From positions 38,557,714 through 38,621,713 of the forward strand of contig NW_019211458.1 in assembly GCF_002443255.2 (NCBI RefSeq): a stretch of 64,000 bases of DNA, given 5' to 3'. The notes under the pieces were generated by a model that did no database searches, was not told the origin of the DNA, and saw only the letters and a program-made list of their open reading frames with translations. The stretch is from Varroa destructor. Taxonomy: Eukaryota; Arthropoda; Arachnida; Mesostigmata; Varroidae. The translations under genes were made by a program, and so were the position numbers. The first letter of the stretch is position 1, and every line of letters begins with the position of its first letter. Of this stretch, positions 1-12,465 are shown one piece after another.

Positions 1-133
1 AACGATAGAAATAAAATTAAGCGCAGGACAACGAAAGGACTTCTCAGATGAGTAAATAAAAAAGCCAGTTAGAATGGCAGTAGATCCGTTAGCCAGCAGC
101 AATAGCAACCCTTCGGTACTGTTGCTTGGTCTA

Positions 134-134
134 T

Positions 135-167
<33 letters not shown>
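134..167. repeat. (TCG)11 microsatellite
   Basis: Perfect TCG triplets; they give a poly-Val, Ser or Arg frame on either strand without coding meaning. Confidence 0.97.
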
Positions 168-169
<2 letters not shown>

Positions 170-392
170 CGCGGTGCTTTGCTTCTGCAAAGTACCGTTG
201 TGCTTTATATGGTAAAATATGTGCCTATTTCCAAAAACTCAAACCTGTCATATGCAGACATCCGTAAGGCGTTTGGTCGTTCATTCAATTGGGTCACTTA
301 CTAATAGTGTTAGGGTGTCCGAAACGATAACAATGGCAACTCGCCCATATCTTTGGCCTGATACAACTAACTAATCGATACTGCAAGAAGCC

Positions 393-412
393 TTTTTTTT
401 TTTTTTTTTTTT
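393..412. repeat. poly-T run of 20
   Basis: Homopolymer of twenty T; on the minus strand it could be a retroposed poly(A) tail, but no element is recognisable beside it. Confidence 0.95.
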
Positions 413-560
413 CGTATGTTAGATTCTAGTGACAGAAACGGAAAACAGAATAACTGCAGTATCTTGAAAGCAATGCACATATGCGCGTGTCCATATATAT
501 GTATGCATCGCATGTGTACGGGAACCTTGTACCTAGAATTGTCGCCTCTCGTATCAAATA

Positions 561-586
561 TGGTGGTTTACTGATTTCAGGTAATC
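561..586 (+). promoter_or_regulatory. weaker fused acceptor-donor (ratchet-like)
   Basis: TTTACTGATTTCAG is followed directly by GTAATC, a second juxtaposed acceptor and donor on the + strand (junction 580/581). The pyrimidine tract and donor are poorer than at 10683, so chance is likely. Confidence 0.18.
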
Positions 587-940
587 AGAGGCTTCCGGCT
601 AGGGTACAGTCACGCGTTTTGTTGTATTTATGTTTATGTATATATATACATTATTGTGACGTTTTTCTATAATGCTATCTATAATGAGTGAGCAAGCCAA
701 GAAAAAACAATGATCACACCCAAATATGGAACCGGTCCAGTTTGTAGTTAAGAACACAAAAATTGTGTTATTGTAGTGAAAAAAATAAAAACAGAATTCT
801 CCGTTTGTACTGATTTATCTTCCTGCTTGTACGCTTCGCCCTGTTTGAATTGTATACCTAGAATAGGTGACGCGCGACGGTGACTGTCAATCGGGGAGTG
901 CGATATAACGCTACTCCGTCCCTGTTAACAGTCGACCGAA

Positions 941-950
941 ATGAACGAAG
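941..950 (+). other. possible end of a first coding exon (ATG plus donor)
   Basis: The sequence ATGAACGAAG|GTAAGA has a start codon with G at -3, three codons (Met-Asn-Glu) and a consensus donor leaving one base of the next codon. Nothing upstream proves a promoter. It is recorded because the ratchet site at 10683 requires some + strand donor upstream, and this is the best one seen. The phase would join the two-base start of the candidate exon at 37381. Confidence 0.15.
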
Positions 951-2012
951 GTAAGAAAAAAAAAACCGGGATCACTTAACAAAGAACGATGAAGAAAGAA
1001 TATTTGCAGTGATTTTTATTGACACCATGGACTTCTGTTCTAAACGTTTAGTTTTGATAGTTGACGTTGGCAGTATGGTTATTTACGCTGATGGCAGTGA
1101 GATTAATGCAATTTCTGCTAATTCAGCTTTATAATCAGTTGCAAACGCTTGATGCCAATTTACGGTCGATCTTCATTCAGAGTTCAATCGGAGAGAAGTC
1201 CATATTGTGTGCATAGAGAACCAATACTAGAGTAGTAATTTTATGGCACATAGTTATTGATTCGACTGACGCGGTGTTAAAACATATGCACCTTTTACGG
1301 GGAGATATTTGTACCACTGCTAGAGCTATCGCCATATGACTGACTTGTTCATGGAAATAGCTGGGTTGCCCAAGCGCCTACTGCGCCCGGCAGAAGCACA
1401 AAACTGAACCTATTAGGTATCACCGACACTGGCATACTATACCTGTTATACTCGGAGGCCGCCAGAATCAGCTTATATTGGACTATTCGTGCAATTAATA
1501 ACATTCGTACCATAACAACTGTCAGTGAGGAAGGTTCGTACGTCCTGTTCTTGTCTTATTACAAGTGGTATCACTACTCCCACCTTCATATTACGGAACA
1601 TTCTTTCTAACTCCGTTCTCGTAGTGAACCCTGATTCGCGCGGTGGTTTTGGTCGAGCAGCAGGTTGTTCTGGTCCATGATTGGATGATGAGTATCAACG
1701 CGCTGTGGACCGCCAACGCGCTTCGCGCCTTCCGCCTACCAGCTCTGACGGCGGCTCTGCAACACGTTTCGGGAGGGAAAGTTCGTAAGCCAGAAGAGCA
1801 TGGGGCTCTGTTCCGAAGCGCGCATTGTTCCATGCGCGGTCCAGTGTACCTATTCTAAATATAGCACCGGTAACATCGTTTTGCAAGTATTTTTGCGGTT
1901 GTCAGCTGTTTGGACGGCGGTTGATGCTGTAGCTCCAGCTGCCCCTACGCTCGCCCCGTTTGTGGGCGGACCTAGTTACGAGGTCGCTGGCTATAGCGTC
2001 GACGGGTGCTTT

Positions 2013-2020
2013 GCCGCCGC

Positions 2021-2052
<32 letters not shown>

Positions 2053-2057
2053 CTGCC
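2013..2057. repeat. (GCC)n microsatellite with GTC interruptions
   Basis: About fifteen GCC or GTC triplets, giving alanine or arginine runs in spurious frames. Confidence 0.95.
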
Positions 2058-2271
2058 GGTCGATACAGCAAAACGTAAAGAGCAAACCGGCTAACGCTGA
2101 ACGGATGAGGAAAAAAATTATCGAACGACCCAGCGACCAAAGAATGAAACGAGTCAGTCGGTCAGATAGGCGCCAGCTACTAGTAATGGTGTCAATGTTG
2201 CGAAGATAGCGACGACTTTGGCTATTTTTATTACTGCTAGCAATTGTTCGAGTGTTGGCAGCGGTCAGTGG

Positions 2272-2297
2272 ACAACAACAACGACGACGACGACGAC
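2272..2297. repeat. (ACA)/(ACG)n triplet repeat
   Basis: ACA triplets run into ACG triplets; this is one of many short period-3 tracts in the first 34 kb. Confidence 0.9.
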
Positions 2298-3927
2298 AGC
2301 ACGTACTCGTGCTGTTACGGGTGACGCAGTCTCAGTTGTTGCTGCTGCTGCGATGAAGTGTCGTGTTGATATCGAGCAGCAGTCATTGAGTAGCTCTGTA
2401 ATGGCGCTTGTAGCCTGTTGAAAACGGTGCGCTCCTGCTAGTGTAGCAACATTGTCATAAATAGTAAAAGTTGTAGCAGCAAAAACAATGATCATATGGC
2501 AATAGAATTGGTGTTTGAGCCGTTTGGACATAAGTAGCTATTAGTAGACGTTTGCGGCACTACGCGCTCGGTCGTTGGCTCACTATGGCTTGCCTATCGG
2601 TTGGCAGCGACTACGGCTAAATTGTTATTGTATTGGTAGCGGTAGTAGTAGTAATATTGGAACTTGTTGTTCGTTTGATGTAATAACGTCTAACGGCGAC
2701 AACACGGGGCGTAAAAAACTCGAAATATGCTAATAGTCACTGTATTTGTGGTCGTAAAGGTGTGACAGAGGCAACGCTACGATCTAATAGACTCCGCACC
2801 CGTCGACTGCTCGGTCATGATCCGTCCATTTCTACCATTCAGTCGTCGGAGCTACTACAGCGAAACACGACCGAACAGAAGGACCGTTAGAGAGCAGCGA
2901 TTTATCAAGAGGGAGATAACTATAGATAGACGGATGAAACGACCACACGCAAAGCAACAAGTCAAGAGGGAGAAGGAAAGAAGACTAAGCTACGATAAAA
3001 GTACTACCTGCTTAGGCCACATTATTATATGCAAGTAATGCACCTACTAGTACTGACGCAGTACTAATGTTGACGGATGGATTCGACAGAATGATCCAGG
3101 CTTGCGGACGGGCAGCAGCGCGTGCGGAGCCGGGGTACGGGTTGAAACGACACGTTCCTCCTAGTTAGGAACCGTTGAAAGATGCCTAAGCTGCTACTTG
3201 CAGTCGACTTCCTGTTCATGTTTTGCGCCTCTCGAGTGCGTTTGACGCGGTACAAAATTCCGCCAAGCTTCAAGACTACCAAGTATGTGCTTTTTGCGGA
3301 TGCACGATCAGGATGCACGTCGTTTCGACGAGTAATTGCCTGTAGAGAAAATCAAAAGTGGCGCCGGTTGTACAACTCACTTCTTTATCTGATAACGTCG
3401 CGACAGGTTGCTCCTTCGAATCATATAAGCGTGATATTTCCTATCATTTCTATTAATCTGAGTTCACAGCTAGATAACTGTGGAATATTTCTCCCGTTCC
3501 TACTCGATTCGTCGACCTAAACACGTATCTATAATGCATGTGCAGCCAAATGTGGCTGACGTTGGCCTACATTAGGCGGATTGTTTGTGGCAAAATTTAT
3601 GAGTAACAACGAGATGCTTTCTAAGGCAGTAGACGCATGGTAGGTATGACGTCGATTCAAAATGGCTGCATACTATCATCTCGAAAGACGCTGAGGAGCA
3701 GTTTGAAATTATTATTGATTTTCGGTTCTTCTATGTCTGTATTGAGTGTTCGTCTCCTGTTCGCGGGGACGACGTCAACGCCAAGTGCCGCCTTAGTTCG
3801 TAGGTAAGCGACTTCATTTGCTGGTCGGTCAGCTCACTGGCCGGCCGACTGGGAGGATAAATTATTGGATGCGATAGCGAACCCGAAGTTTAAGTGAGTC
3901 GCTGGCATGGCGGCTACTTCAGATATT

Positions 3928-3955
3928 GCGCCTGCTGCTTTTTAACAGCAGGCGC
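3928..3955. repeat. perfect 10-bp inverted repeat, 8-nt loop
   Basis: GCGCCTGCTG and CAGCAGGCGC flank CTTTTTAA. The stem is GC-rich and would fold as RNA or a DNA hairpin. No gene context is known. Confidence 0.85.
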
Positions 3956-5313
3956 GGCACCTGCTTTGCTGCGTTCGCGAGAGAATTTCGACCATCAACA
4001 ACGACGCTATCTGAATAATTGACTGAACGATTCATCATGGTCAGTTGCCAATCGTCGTGGCCACGTGTCTAGTAAAAACAGGCTATATCGACTCTATCGC
4101 CCATCGATCTGTTTCATTTGGCTGTATTCCCGCTACACAGAGCTTTCCGATGGAAAACGTTCGCAATACAGGTTCGAGGCTGTCTATCGATAGTTGTATG
4201 CCGTTACATTACGATATAGTGAGATTCGTATGTTTTTCAAGTAGCGATCTGTAATGTGCTTAAGCTGGAAATTGGCATATGAATTCCTTACGATAACGCT
4301 AAGGGCATACTTACGTTGTGCGTATAATAACCCAAATTTATAGCTAGCGATAGAATTGTGGTCAGTTGCAGTTGATTAGATCCGAGCGGATCCGTAACTG
4401 ACGCTAACCAGTTGGAAAATACACTCAGCCAGCCAACTCGAGGTAACACGATGACGAGTTTTCGTGGTATCACAACGCCGGTAGAGAGCAGAACACGGCG
4501 CAATCAACAATAGTAAGATACGGCTCGTTCGCTCACTTGGCGTTATCTGTCTTCATCTGTTTGTATGTGTATTGATTTTGCCTTTCATCGTCCCTGAACC
4601 CGTTATTTCTACTATTGCTGCTACTGGTCTATGTGCTTTCGATAAAGTGTTTCGTTTGCTGTTTCGTTGCTCCTATCTGGGCTACTGGTGCCAGGAGTCC
4701 TGCTCCGCACATAGGCTTTTTGCACCTTGCGAAGCTTCGCACAAACCAGAACAGGCTCTGCGGCCGCCGGTGGCCGTCGCCGCTCCTGCCACCGCCGCTG
4801 TAGCAGAAACTGGCGTAGTAGCTTTCTTTCGGTCGTCCACCTGCCCGTTCCTTTGCTGCTCATAGTAGACGCCGTTGACGATGGCGTCCACTATCACCGA
4901 CTGTCATCTATGGCATCCTGCAGCTGCCGTCCTCGACGTCGCAAACGTCAACATGATAGAGTAAACATCGTCGTAGCTTGCAGGCGTAATAGCAGCAGTA
5001 GCGGCAGCACAGCTGAAATTGCAGCGGTGATTACTATCCGACGACAGTGATGGTGCATCAGAGTTTTTCTTCATTTCTCCCCCGAAAGTGCGGCTAGTGG
5101 GATTGCTGGCCCCTTCGAGCAGTTCGTTGGACTGACTGTTTGCAGCATATAGTTGATCTCTGGACGATGTAACACTATATAGTGGAACAGAGCAAAGCAC
5201 TGGATAATGTAACACCAAAGGCGTGCCTGTCGATGCGCGAGACGGACTGACGAACGCCGTTTAGTGATTCGGCGATCCTTTTACTGCGCATACATTGTAC
5301 ACATATATATTTC

Positions 5314-5346
5314 TGTGTGTGTATGTATGTGTGTGTGTGTGTGTGT
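5314..5346. repeat. (TG)n microsatellite
   Basis: TG dinucleotides interrupted by two TATG units. Confidence 0.93.
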
Positions 5347-5772
5347 CGACCCGCCTCTATACGCCTTCGTTTGTACGCCCTATATTATCTCTTACGACGA
5401 CGGCGAAGAGGATGAGCCGAAAAAAAGGAGGGAAAAATGTAGAGAAAGTCGCGGACTACAAGTTCGACTACTTTTATCACTATAATACTGCGTCGTGTAT
5501 CTGCGATTTCGCGCTATGTCCCGACGTATCTACAACTGTGTCTGTCGTGTAGCGCGATGATGGTGGTGGCGGCAGCAGCAGCAGTAGTAGTAATAGCGCT
5601 AGTGGTGGAAGCAAGCGATGTGATGTCGTCGTTGATGCATTGTTGTTACCATGGGCCGACCATGGAAGAGATTGGCCGTTCTTTTACCGCTGCTGCCGCC
5701 GGTGGCAGCACTGGTTGTCGCTGCTTTTGCCTTGCCGCGTCTACTCGACTCTCGTCGCCGTAATCATGCTGT

Positions 5773-5841
5773 TGCCAGTGATGATGATGGCGATCATGAT
5801 GGAGATCATCATTATCATCATCAGCATCATCATCATCATCG
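5773..5841. repeat. imperfect (CAT)/(GAT)n repeat
   Basis: GATGATGATGG leads into CAT triplets with ATT and AGC interruptions; it encodes a His run in one spurious frame and an Ile run in another. Confidence 0.9.
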
Positions 5842-8047
5842 CCGTACTTTCGGGAAAAAATACCGCGCCATTAGGACCAGCGGCAGCGCCACTGGCACCG
5901 CCACCACTGCTCTGTTACGGCTGTGTGCGTACTACGGCGACGGGCGACAATTGCACTGTTCCACAGCTATTGTACTCTACAGGCGCCACCTTCAGGACCA
6001 TTATTATTATTATTATTGCTACGATTTGCACTGCTGCCGCTGCTGATATCGTAGATCTTCCTGTGTACTTCCTCCGCGGCCGGCGTAACGCGGCTTGGCG
6101 TCGTCCATCGACTGATTCGATTGGAGTGCTTCTGTAGAGCTGCTAGTGATGACGGCCGTAGCGACCAAGAAACCCAATTAACGCTGTCTCCGCGAACACT
6201 GACGGCCGCAGTGACAACCCAAAGCAGCGTCTGGTCAGAGACTGGTGTCTGTGAACAGTCAGCCTATCAGCGGCCAGCTAACCTGTTGGCATGGCAAAAA
6301 AGTTGACGAATTATCATACCATAATATCGTCATTACTGCTATTACTATTATTACTGTTACAGATTTGTGCGAGTTGTAAATCGTTCTGCTATCTCGCGTG
6401 TCGTGAAACTTCGAGGTCCTCTTCGCCGCCGTCATTGGCGTCATCGTCCACGTAGTACCGTAGCGAGCCGACCTAAGGGGAAGCCACTCGGGCTTAAAAA
6501 GAACAAATCGAAAGCGATATCGACATCTACACCGCAACCATTGGCATCACTATCACAAACCACGTCATTATTGGCAGCTTCTGTCGTAGAGTATGAGTAA
6601 CATCATTCATGGAGATGTGAACCCAATGACTCTATGACGGGATGTTACCGGCTGACTGGCCAGCGTTCCCTGTACCATTCCTCGCACTCTTCTCCAGCCC
6701 TCTCTGTGCCTGCCTTTGCATAGAGGACGAAAGCATGAGACGCATGCAGGAAGCAGGTCGCATGAGTGGCCCGCGAAATTCGGTGTCCACTTGCCTTCTA
6801 GCTTCATATCCAGTCGCTGCACACGGCCAATTGCAGTGTGTGCTATGGCGTAGGTGGCGCGTTCGGGGCGATCATGCGGCGCGCTGGGTCGCTTTGAAAT
6901 CTAGGAACGTGTCCGCTGTTTTTAGTCGGCCAGTTGACGGTCGTCGGCAGGAACTATCGATGACGGAAGTAAATCAGCAGCAAGATCAGCGATGGTGGCA
7001 ACAGCTGCAATTACGATCCCAACTGCTACCGCTGTAGAATGGTCGCGACGAGGAGAACGGTCAATTGTATTCTATTTTTGCGTGCTACCATACATTTCGG
7101 TTTCTACTCCATATATGTATATAGCGCGAGTGAGTTGAGGTGTGATAAATACGCAGCCTGTATATACACGCCTGTCGATGTGTCCGTGTCCGTATTGGCT
7201 TCCTCTCAGCTTGTCCGTCCACTCCATCCGACTGATTAGAACAAGTCGCATTGGTAGTGCTGCGGCTGCCACTACTAAAGTCGTCCGGAAAAAACGGATA
7301 ACTGTCGTAGCAAGAGACGTAATAATCGCTACCATAGCTGTAATACTAGGGGTAACTTATCGTCTTAGCGGTAGACGTACAAGTCGAAACATTTATTTCT
7401 TTGTTACGAGCAGGGTGGTGATTAACGGCGACTCGCGAGTGAATGACCAAGAGTAGCGGGGGCGGTGGCGGCGACAGCGGCAGCATAATCAAAGTCGACG
7501 ATTACCACTAGCGGCTATACAGCAGCTACCACGACGACCGAACGGCTGCCGCTGCTACTGCAGGCGGTGAGGGCAAGCAGCAAGTGGCAAGTTAGCTTAT
7601 TCTAAAGCGATGCCAATAACGGACGCGACCAGCTGCCGCGATAGTTAAGTAGTCGTGGTAGTAGTACTATGATGCTATTGCTATGGTCATAGAAGAATCA
7701 GCGACGTAGCATCAACCGAAAGCAGCCGGGCGGGTTGACCCGGCTTGGTTTAGTTAGTCGCTCACTCGGTCGCGGGTCAATACGGTTAAATCGAATCGAC
7801 GACAAGAGTCGAGAATCAGCCAACACGCCACGACGTGGCGATCGGTCATGGCGACCACGACGGCGAAAACGCAATATCGGCCGAGCATCGGCCGGCAGCG
7901 CGAGAGACATAACGCTCCCACCATCACCTAGACACCCAGGCAGCCACCGAGTCAAACAGCTCCACAAAATTGGCTATAAACACAGATGGAACTGTCGCTA
8001 ATCGTGTAGCTATGTTTTCTTATCTGTCTGGCCAGCTTTTCGTGTAC

Positions 8048-8050
<3 letters not shown>

Positions 8051-8083
<33 letters not shown>
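8051..8083. repeat. (TG)16 microsatellite
   Basis: A perfect TG dinucleotide run preceded by TACATA. Confidence 0.97.
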
Positions 8084-8085
<2 letters not shown>

Positions 8086-8982
8086 ATCTTACTGTGTGTC
8101 CGTCCGTTAATTCATCCGTCGGTCTATCTCTACGTGCCTTCGTGCCGTTGCTTGATGCCATTGCCTGTGTGGATGCGCGTTACTATTACTCCATCCATTG
8201 AGGAGAACGGCTCATTGTTGCTTATGGCGTGACTGCCGTAAGAAGGGACCACCGGTGCTGATGCTACTAGTTCTATTCCGCACCCGCCGCCACCACTATC
8301 TTTGCCTGCCTGTACAATTGGCCGTCCTTGCTCCCGGGAAAGTAAAGCGAACACAAACAACTGCGGCCGAGGCAATGGCGGATGTAATGTTGACGCCGAG
8401 GCTGGCGGCGGTAGCGCTGCCGACGCCGTCGTTATCGCTGATGTTGCCCTCGTGGGCGTAAAATAGGTTTCGGGGCTATTGGAAGAAATGACGGAAAGGA
8501 GCGGGCTAGTGACTCGACATTCCTTGTTGTACACGTTATGAACCCGTTTCGTTGGAGAGTTACCACTGACGCTGGGGAACTAAATCAACAAAAATCTCGG
8601 TCGTTTGCGAGCAAACGCATAGCAGCTCTCCACCATCGTTGTAGATGTCAAAACGTATTCCCACAGTGAAACTCGACTCGTGCTCCATTCATCAGCGAAA
8701 CTGATATACGTATATGTGTATTTTTGCTTTATTCATTCACCAATCGGCTTAATGAAACAAACGCGGTGCGAGCGGACTACTAAATGAGCAGCTCCTTACG
8801 ACAGTGAGGCGACGTTGTTGTTGTTGATGCCGCTGCTGCTGATGATAATGGTAACCCCGACCACGCGTCGAAGATGAGTGCAAAACACGCAGAACTCAGA
8901 TAGCGACAAAAGCCGTGAGCGACGGACGGAAACCGGAGGCAAACGTTATGCAATTTCACATCTTTTACGCATCAGTAATTGT

Positions 8983-9029
8983 CTATGTGTGTGTCTGTGC
9001 GTGCGTGCGTGTGTGTGTGTGTGCGTGCC
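8983..9029. repeat. compound TG/TGCG microsatellite
   Basis: TGTG units mixed with TGCG units over about 45 bp. Confidence 0.92.
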
Positions 9030-10650
9030 TATTTGCTGGGACGGTATTGTCATAGGCGTGATTCAACTGACGGCCGTCGGCCGCCCGATAGAGCAAGGTC
9101 AGAAAAACACGCTGGTCAGCCGCCCTCTTTAGCGCTATCTGTCCCTGCTGCCATCGCCGCTACCGTTGTGCATATCCTGTTTGTGACTTCGCCGTAAACG
9201 GACGCCGTAAGAACGCTGGCTGGCTGGCTGGCGCACAACGGCCAGGTCGCTTAATGAGTTCCTTGCCGCCAGCAGGTAGCAGACCCAACGCAACGTGAAA
9301 TGCTTTCCCCTTGCCGGCCCCGACTTTCGCTTTATCTCGATGCTTCCCATCGACCGTACCACTATTATGGCGTTACGACGTATCCTACTATGATTGCAAT
9401 CCGATTTCTGGCATGACTGCCCCTATCGTTACATTCTTTTATCTCGGCCTTCCCTCGAACGATCCTATAAATAAAATGAATTCGCGATAAAAATTGAATG
9501 GTTTACTATTAACTGCAGGCTAGTGCGTGAGCGGGCCCACCGGCAAATTTGCCCTATCATGAACAACCAAATTATCTCTTGCTCTCCAGAATATGAGGAT
9601 CATCTATGCTCCCTGTGCAAATATCTTAAAAATTCTGAACTGAATTCGCATCAAACGACAAGCCGTAAAGGAGGGTACACTGAAAGACCAAGAAGTATAT
9701 GTCTGGCTGAATACGCGTTGTCAAAACAGCCTTTGATAAAGAAGCAGGCTTAAACGGAATGAGAGCTATAGAATTTGAATATCGGCCTGTTCTAATCTGC
9801 TACTTATTTGCCCTTATGAAAATGGTCGACTCTGTTAATGTTTTTTTTTATTTAGCTATTCTCAAAACAGTTGAGCTAAGGACGGATTTCGGTCGTAGTG
9901 ATAAAGATCATCGGCTGTATAGCTGTTGTTGTATAGCTGTAGAGTTGATCTGCAGATAGTTACGTTGTCGCCGGACATTTTAAATAATCATCACTTAATT
10001 GAGAATCTGAACAGCGAAGCGCTAGATGCCGTTACTGCCTTAATAAATAATACGTTTATGCTGAGCGCCTACATCGTTACTGCATCGTTATTTTGTACAA
10101 GCCTCACGCTTCGCGTTTACAATGGTTTCGTCTATCTTATCCGGGTCGAGTTTGACTACATAAATGTTTCGTGCGTTTCGTGGCGGCCAATAATGTTGTT
10201 CAAGGTGATGGATGCTTAGTGCTGCAGCGAGGCGTTTGGATTAGCCAGATATGATTTAAAATCATTGTGCCAAATCTAGCCATTCTGATTTACTCGAGGA
10301 GTCCTGTCGTATCTATGGGCCCGCAGTTGGGGTTGCTGTGAATCGGGACGTGTTCCGTCACACTCTAACATTATGACGACCCGCAGTTTTTTGCGCAATG
10401 TTTGCAGTTGGCACCAAGATAGGCACTCACACAATCGAATCGAATCAAATGCGTAGGGACTCGTAGCGCCAACACTAGACACAACAGCACTTCCATCACA
10501 ATTAACAACGGTCAGATGGACGGACCGTTGGTGATGGCCGTAAACTGGCCGTTTCTATCGACCAACCGTTGGATTTTTGTTAACGGCTGTCATTCTATTA
10601 GAAAGTAACTCTGTTTGCCATACGTCCACCACGCCTATCAATTTCTAAAA

Positions 10651-10689
10651 CTAATGCGTCTCAATTTGCTTTTTATGTTTCAGGTAAGT
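10651..10689 (+). promoter_or_regulatory. putative recursive-splicing ratchet point (zero-length exon)
   Basis: A branch-point-like ACTAAT (CTAAT at 10651-10655) lies 28 nt before AG, followed by the pyrimidine-rich TTTGCTTTTTATGTTTCAG and, with no bases between, the donor GTAAGT (junction 10683/10684). The fused acceptor-donor CAG|GTAAGT is the defining signature of recursive splice sites in long introns of insects and vertebrates. If real, a + strand transcript with exons on both sides crosses this point. Confidence 0.5.
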
Positions 10690-11337
10690 TGAAAACGCCA
10701 ATGACGAAGCAAACGAGCATCGGTCGGTCGGTCGGTCATCATCCGTAAGCACGACAGTAACAATGCGTACTCGATATGAACATTCTCTAGCAGTTTACTT
10801 TATGTATTATCCCATAAGTGAATTCAACTTACAACATGAACGTCGCAAATGATCACAGTGGAACTGACGACCAAACTTGGAACAGCTGCTGCAGCTTTGC
10901 TCCTATCTGTCCTATTTTCGTCGTTCATTTACCGCATCGTCTAGGGCTAGACCTGTCGGTACAACAAAATCCTCTCCAAGAATCTTTACTAATAATAACA
11001 CAATTAAGTAGTAAGCACACAAAGTACACGAGTCACTCGAATACGGTCGTATACATACGTATACGCAGATCATAAGATGGACGAGAATGAAATGTACTTT
11101 AGGCCTTATATTATAAGTGGTCTCCTACCCATGATACTACACAGTAGGTGCCCTAACACCTACCTAGTTCGTTGTTTATTGTTCTGTAGTAGTTCACTCG
11201 TAGTCCTCGCGCCATTAGATAAAACTAGTCAAGAGTGCGACCTACAGCAGAGCTTAATGAAACATCTAAGTGGTGACGGACAAGCTTAGTTGCACACTTA
11301 TCGAATGGTCCAGCGACTATTCGTATCCACTAGTTAG

Positions 11338-11418
11338 TTAATAAAACAGAGGAAGGTAGAACTCCTGTGTTTCAACGTCCTGAGCTACGTTCCCCTTCTG
11401 TCGTTGTTGTTGTTGTTG

Positions 11419-11473
<55 letters not shown>

Positions 11474-11526
11474 GGCTGACTCACGCATGTAATCCACAGT
11501 GCGCAGATGGGAGAAGGCGCAAACCA
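11338..11526 (-). other. open poly-glutamine frame through a CAG/CAA tract
   Basis: On the minus strand, fifteen CAG followed by eight CAA codons give 23 glutamines inside a 62-codon frame without a stop, flanked by WITCVSQP and RQKGNVAQDVETQ. The frame has no ATG, so it could only be part of an exon. The mixed CAG/CAA make-up resembles selected poly-Q coding tracts, but triplet repeats are everywhere in this region and the alanine and threonine frame is open too. Confidence 0.15.
11403..11472. repeat. (GTT)8 (CTG)15 compound triplet repeat
   Basis: Eight GTT units (11403-11427) pass directly into fifteen perfect CTG units (11428-11472). It is the longest CAG/CTG tract in the window and of the class that expands in other genomes. 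Confidence 0.97.
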
Positions 11527-12444
11527 TCATAACAGTTTTCTGCCCCAGTCGAAGGTTTTGAGTGTTTGCATTAGCAATAAAGTGATTCCGTCGTTGCCAA
11601 TGACGCGACGGTGACGAGTTTTTGAAAAGAACGAGGAGGTAATGAACCAACGCGATTGGCGTTAGCTGTTGTTGGCGATTCATCGCTGCGATGCTCTCAG
11701 CCGATGATGCCCATAGAGGCAAAACAGCATTGCTTCAAGTGTACGAGTAAGATTATCGGCTGCGGCTTCTGTCCGCTATTTAGCTGTTGCCCTTGCTGCT
11801 GTCGTCGGTATCGCGGTTCGGGATGGTTTCAGCGGTTTTAGTTGTTTTGACTGAGGGCAAAAGAGCGCTGTCGATGGGATAGGTAAGATTACGTAGCGAT
11901 CGTGTTGACGATATTATCGACGTGTCGATTTTGTATTCACTATTCATACAATGACGATAAGGACAGGGCGAAGACGCCAACGATGATGGCAGCATCTGCA
12001 ATGGCGATAAGAAGCAGCAACAATGATCTTATGTATAACACAATAAAAAAACTTCTGCAAAGTAAGCAGCCGGGCATTGTCGAACCGTTCCTGCCCTTAT
12101 CCAGCGTATCGACTGTGTACCTCAATATCGTTTTCCTGTTAATAATAGGCTCGTGTGTGTTTTTTTTTGAGTATGAATAGCCTTTTTCATCACTATTATT
12201 TGTGTGGATGCTCACTGTGCGCAAGTCGACGTCTGAAGACTGATACAAGGGCAACAAACGCGCGAAAAAAGGTTCGTGTCATTCTAATTGACGTAAACCG
12301 CAAGATCTAAACGAGGCAGCCTGTCGTCACCGCCGCGAGCATTGCCACCATTGCTTAAGACTGAACAGATGTGGAAGGAGGATAGCAAAACAAATCTGTC
12401 CCCTATTATACGTATATATCAAAAGCCACATCTAAATATGTATG

Positions 12445-12465
12445 TATATATATATATATATATAT
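12445..12465. repeat. (TA)10 microsatellite
   Basis: A perfect TA run of 21 bp. Confidence 0.95.

Larger units (their letters stand above)
1..10650. other. no confirmed gene; repeat-rich DNA
   Basis: Apart from the mini-exon and weak ratchet candidates, this span holds only microsatellites, a 10-bp hairpin and chance open frames. The many frames of 60-165 codons on both strands trace period-3 repeats (runs of Val, Ala, His, Ile, Cys) and do not agree with splice signals or known domains. Confidence 0.6.

Noticed and set aside
4288..4503. Minus-strand frame ending THN|GTAAGT in phase 0 with hydrophobic stretches
   Set aside because: The donor is good but there is no acceptor or convincing start, and no family is recognised.
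5640..6137. 165-codon + strand frame with Ile runs
   Set aside because: Built from ATC/ATT repeats; an overlapping frame of 131 codons encodes a His/Tyr run from the same repeats.
8130..8534. 134-codon minus-strand frame
   Set aside because: Low-complexity Ala/Pro/Ser content from triplet repeats; no recognisable family.
9523..9753. Frame with CxxC-like spacing after a TGCAG acceptor (CSLCKYLKNSELN)
   Set aside because: Too few cysteines for a zinc finger, no donor, and no poly(A) signal after the stop.
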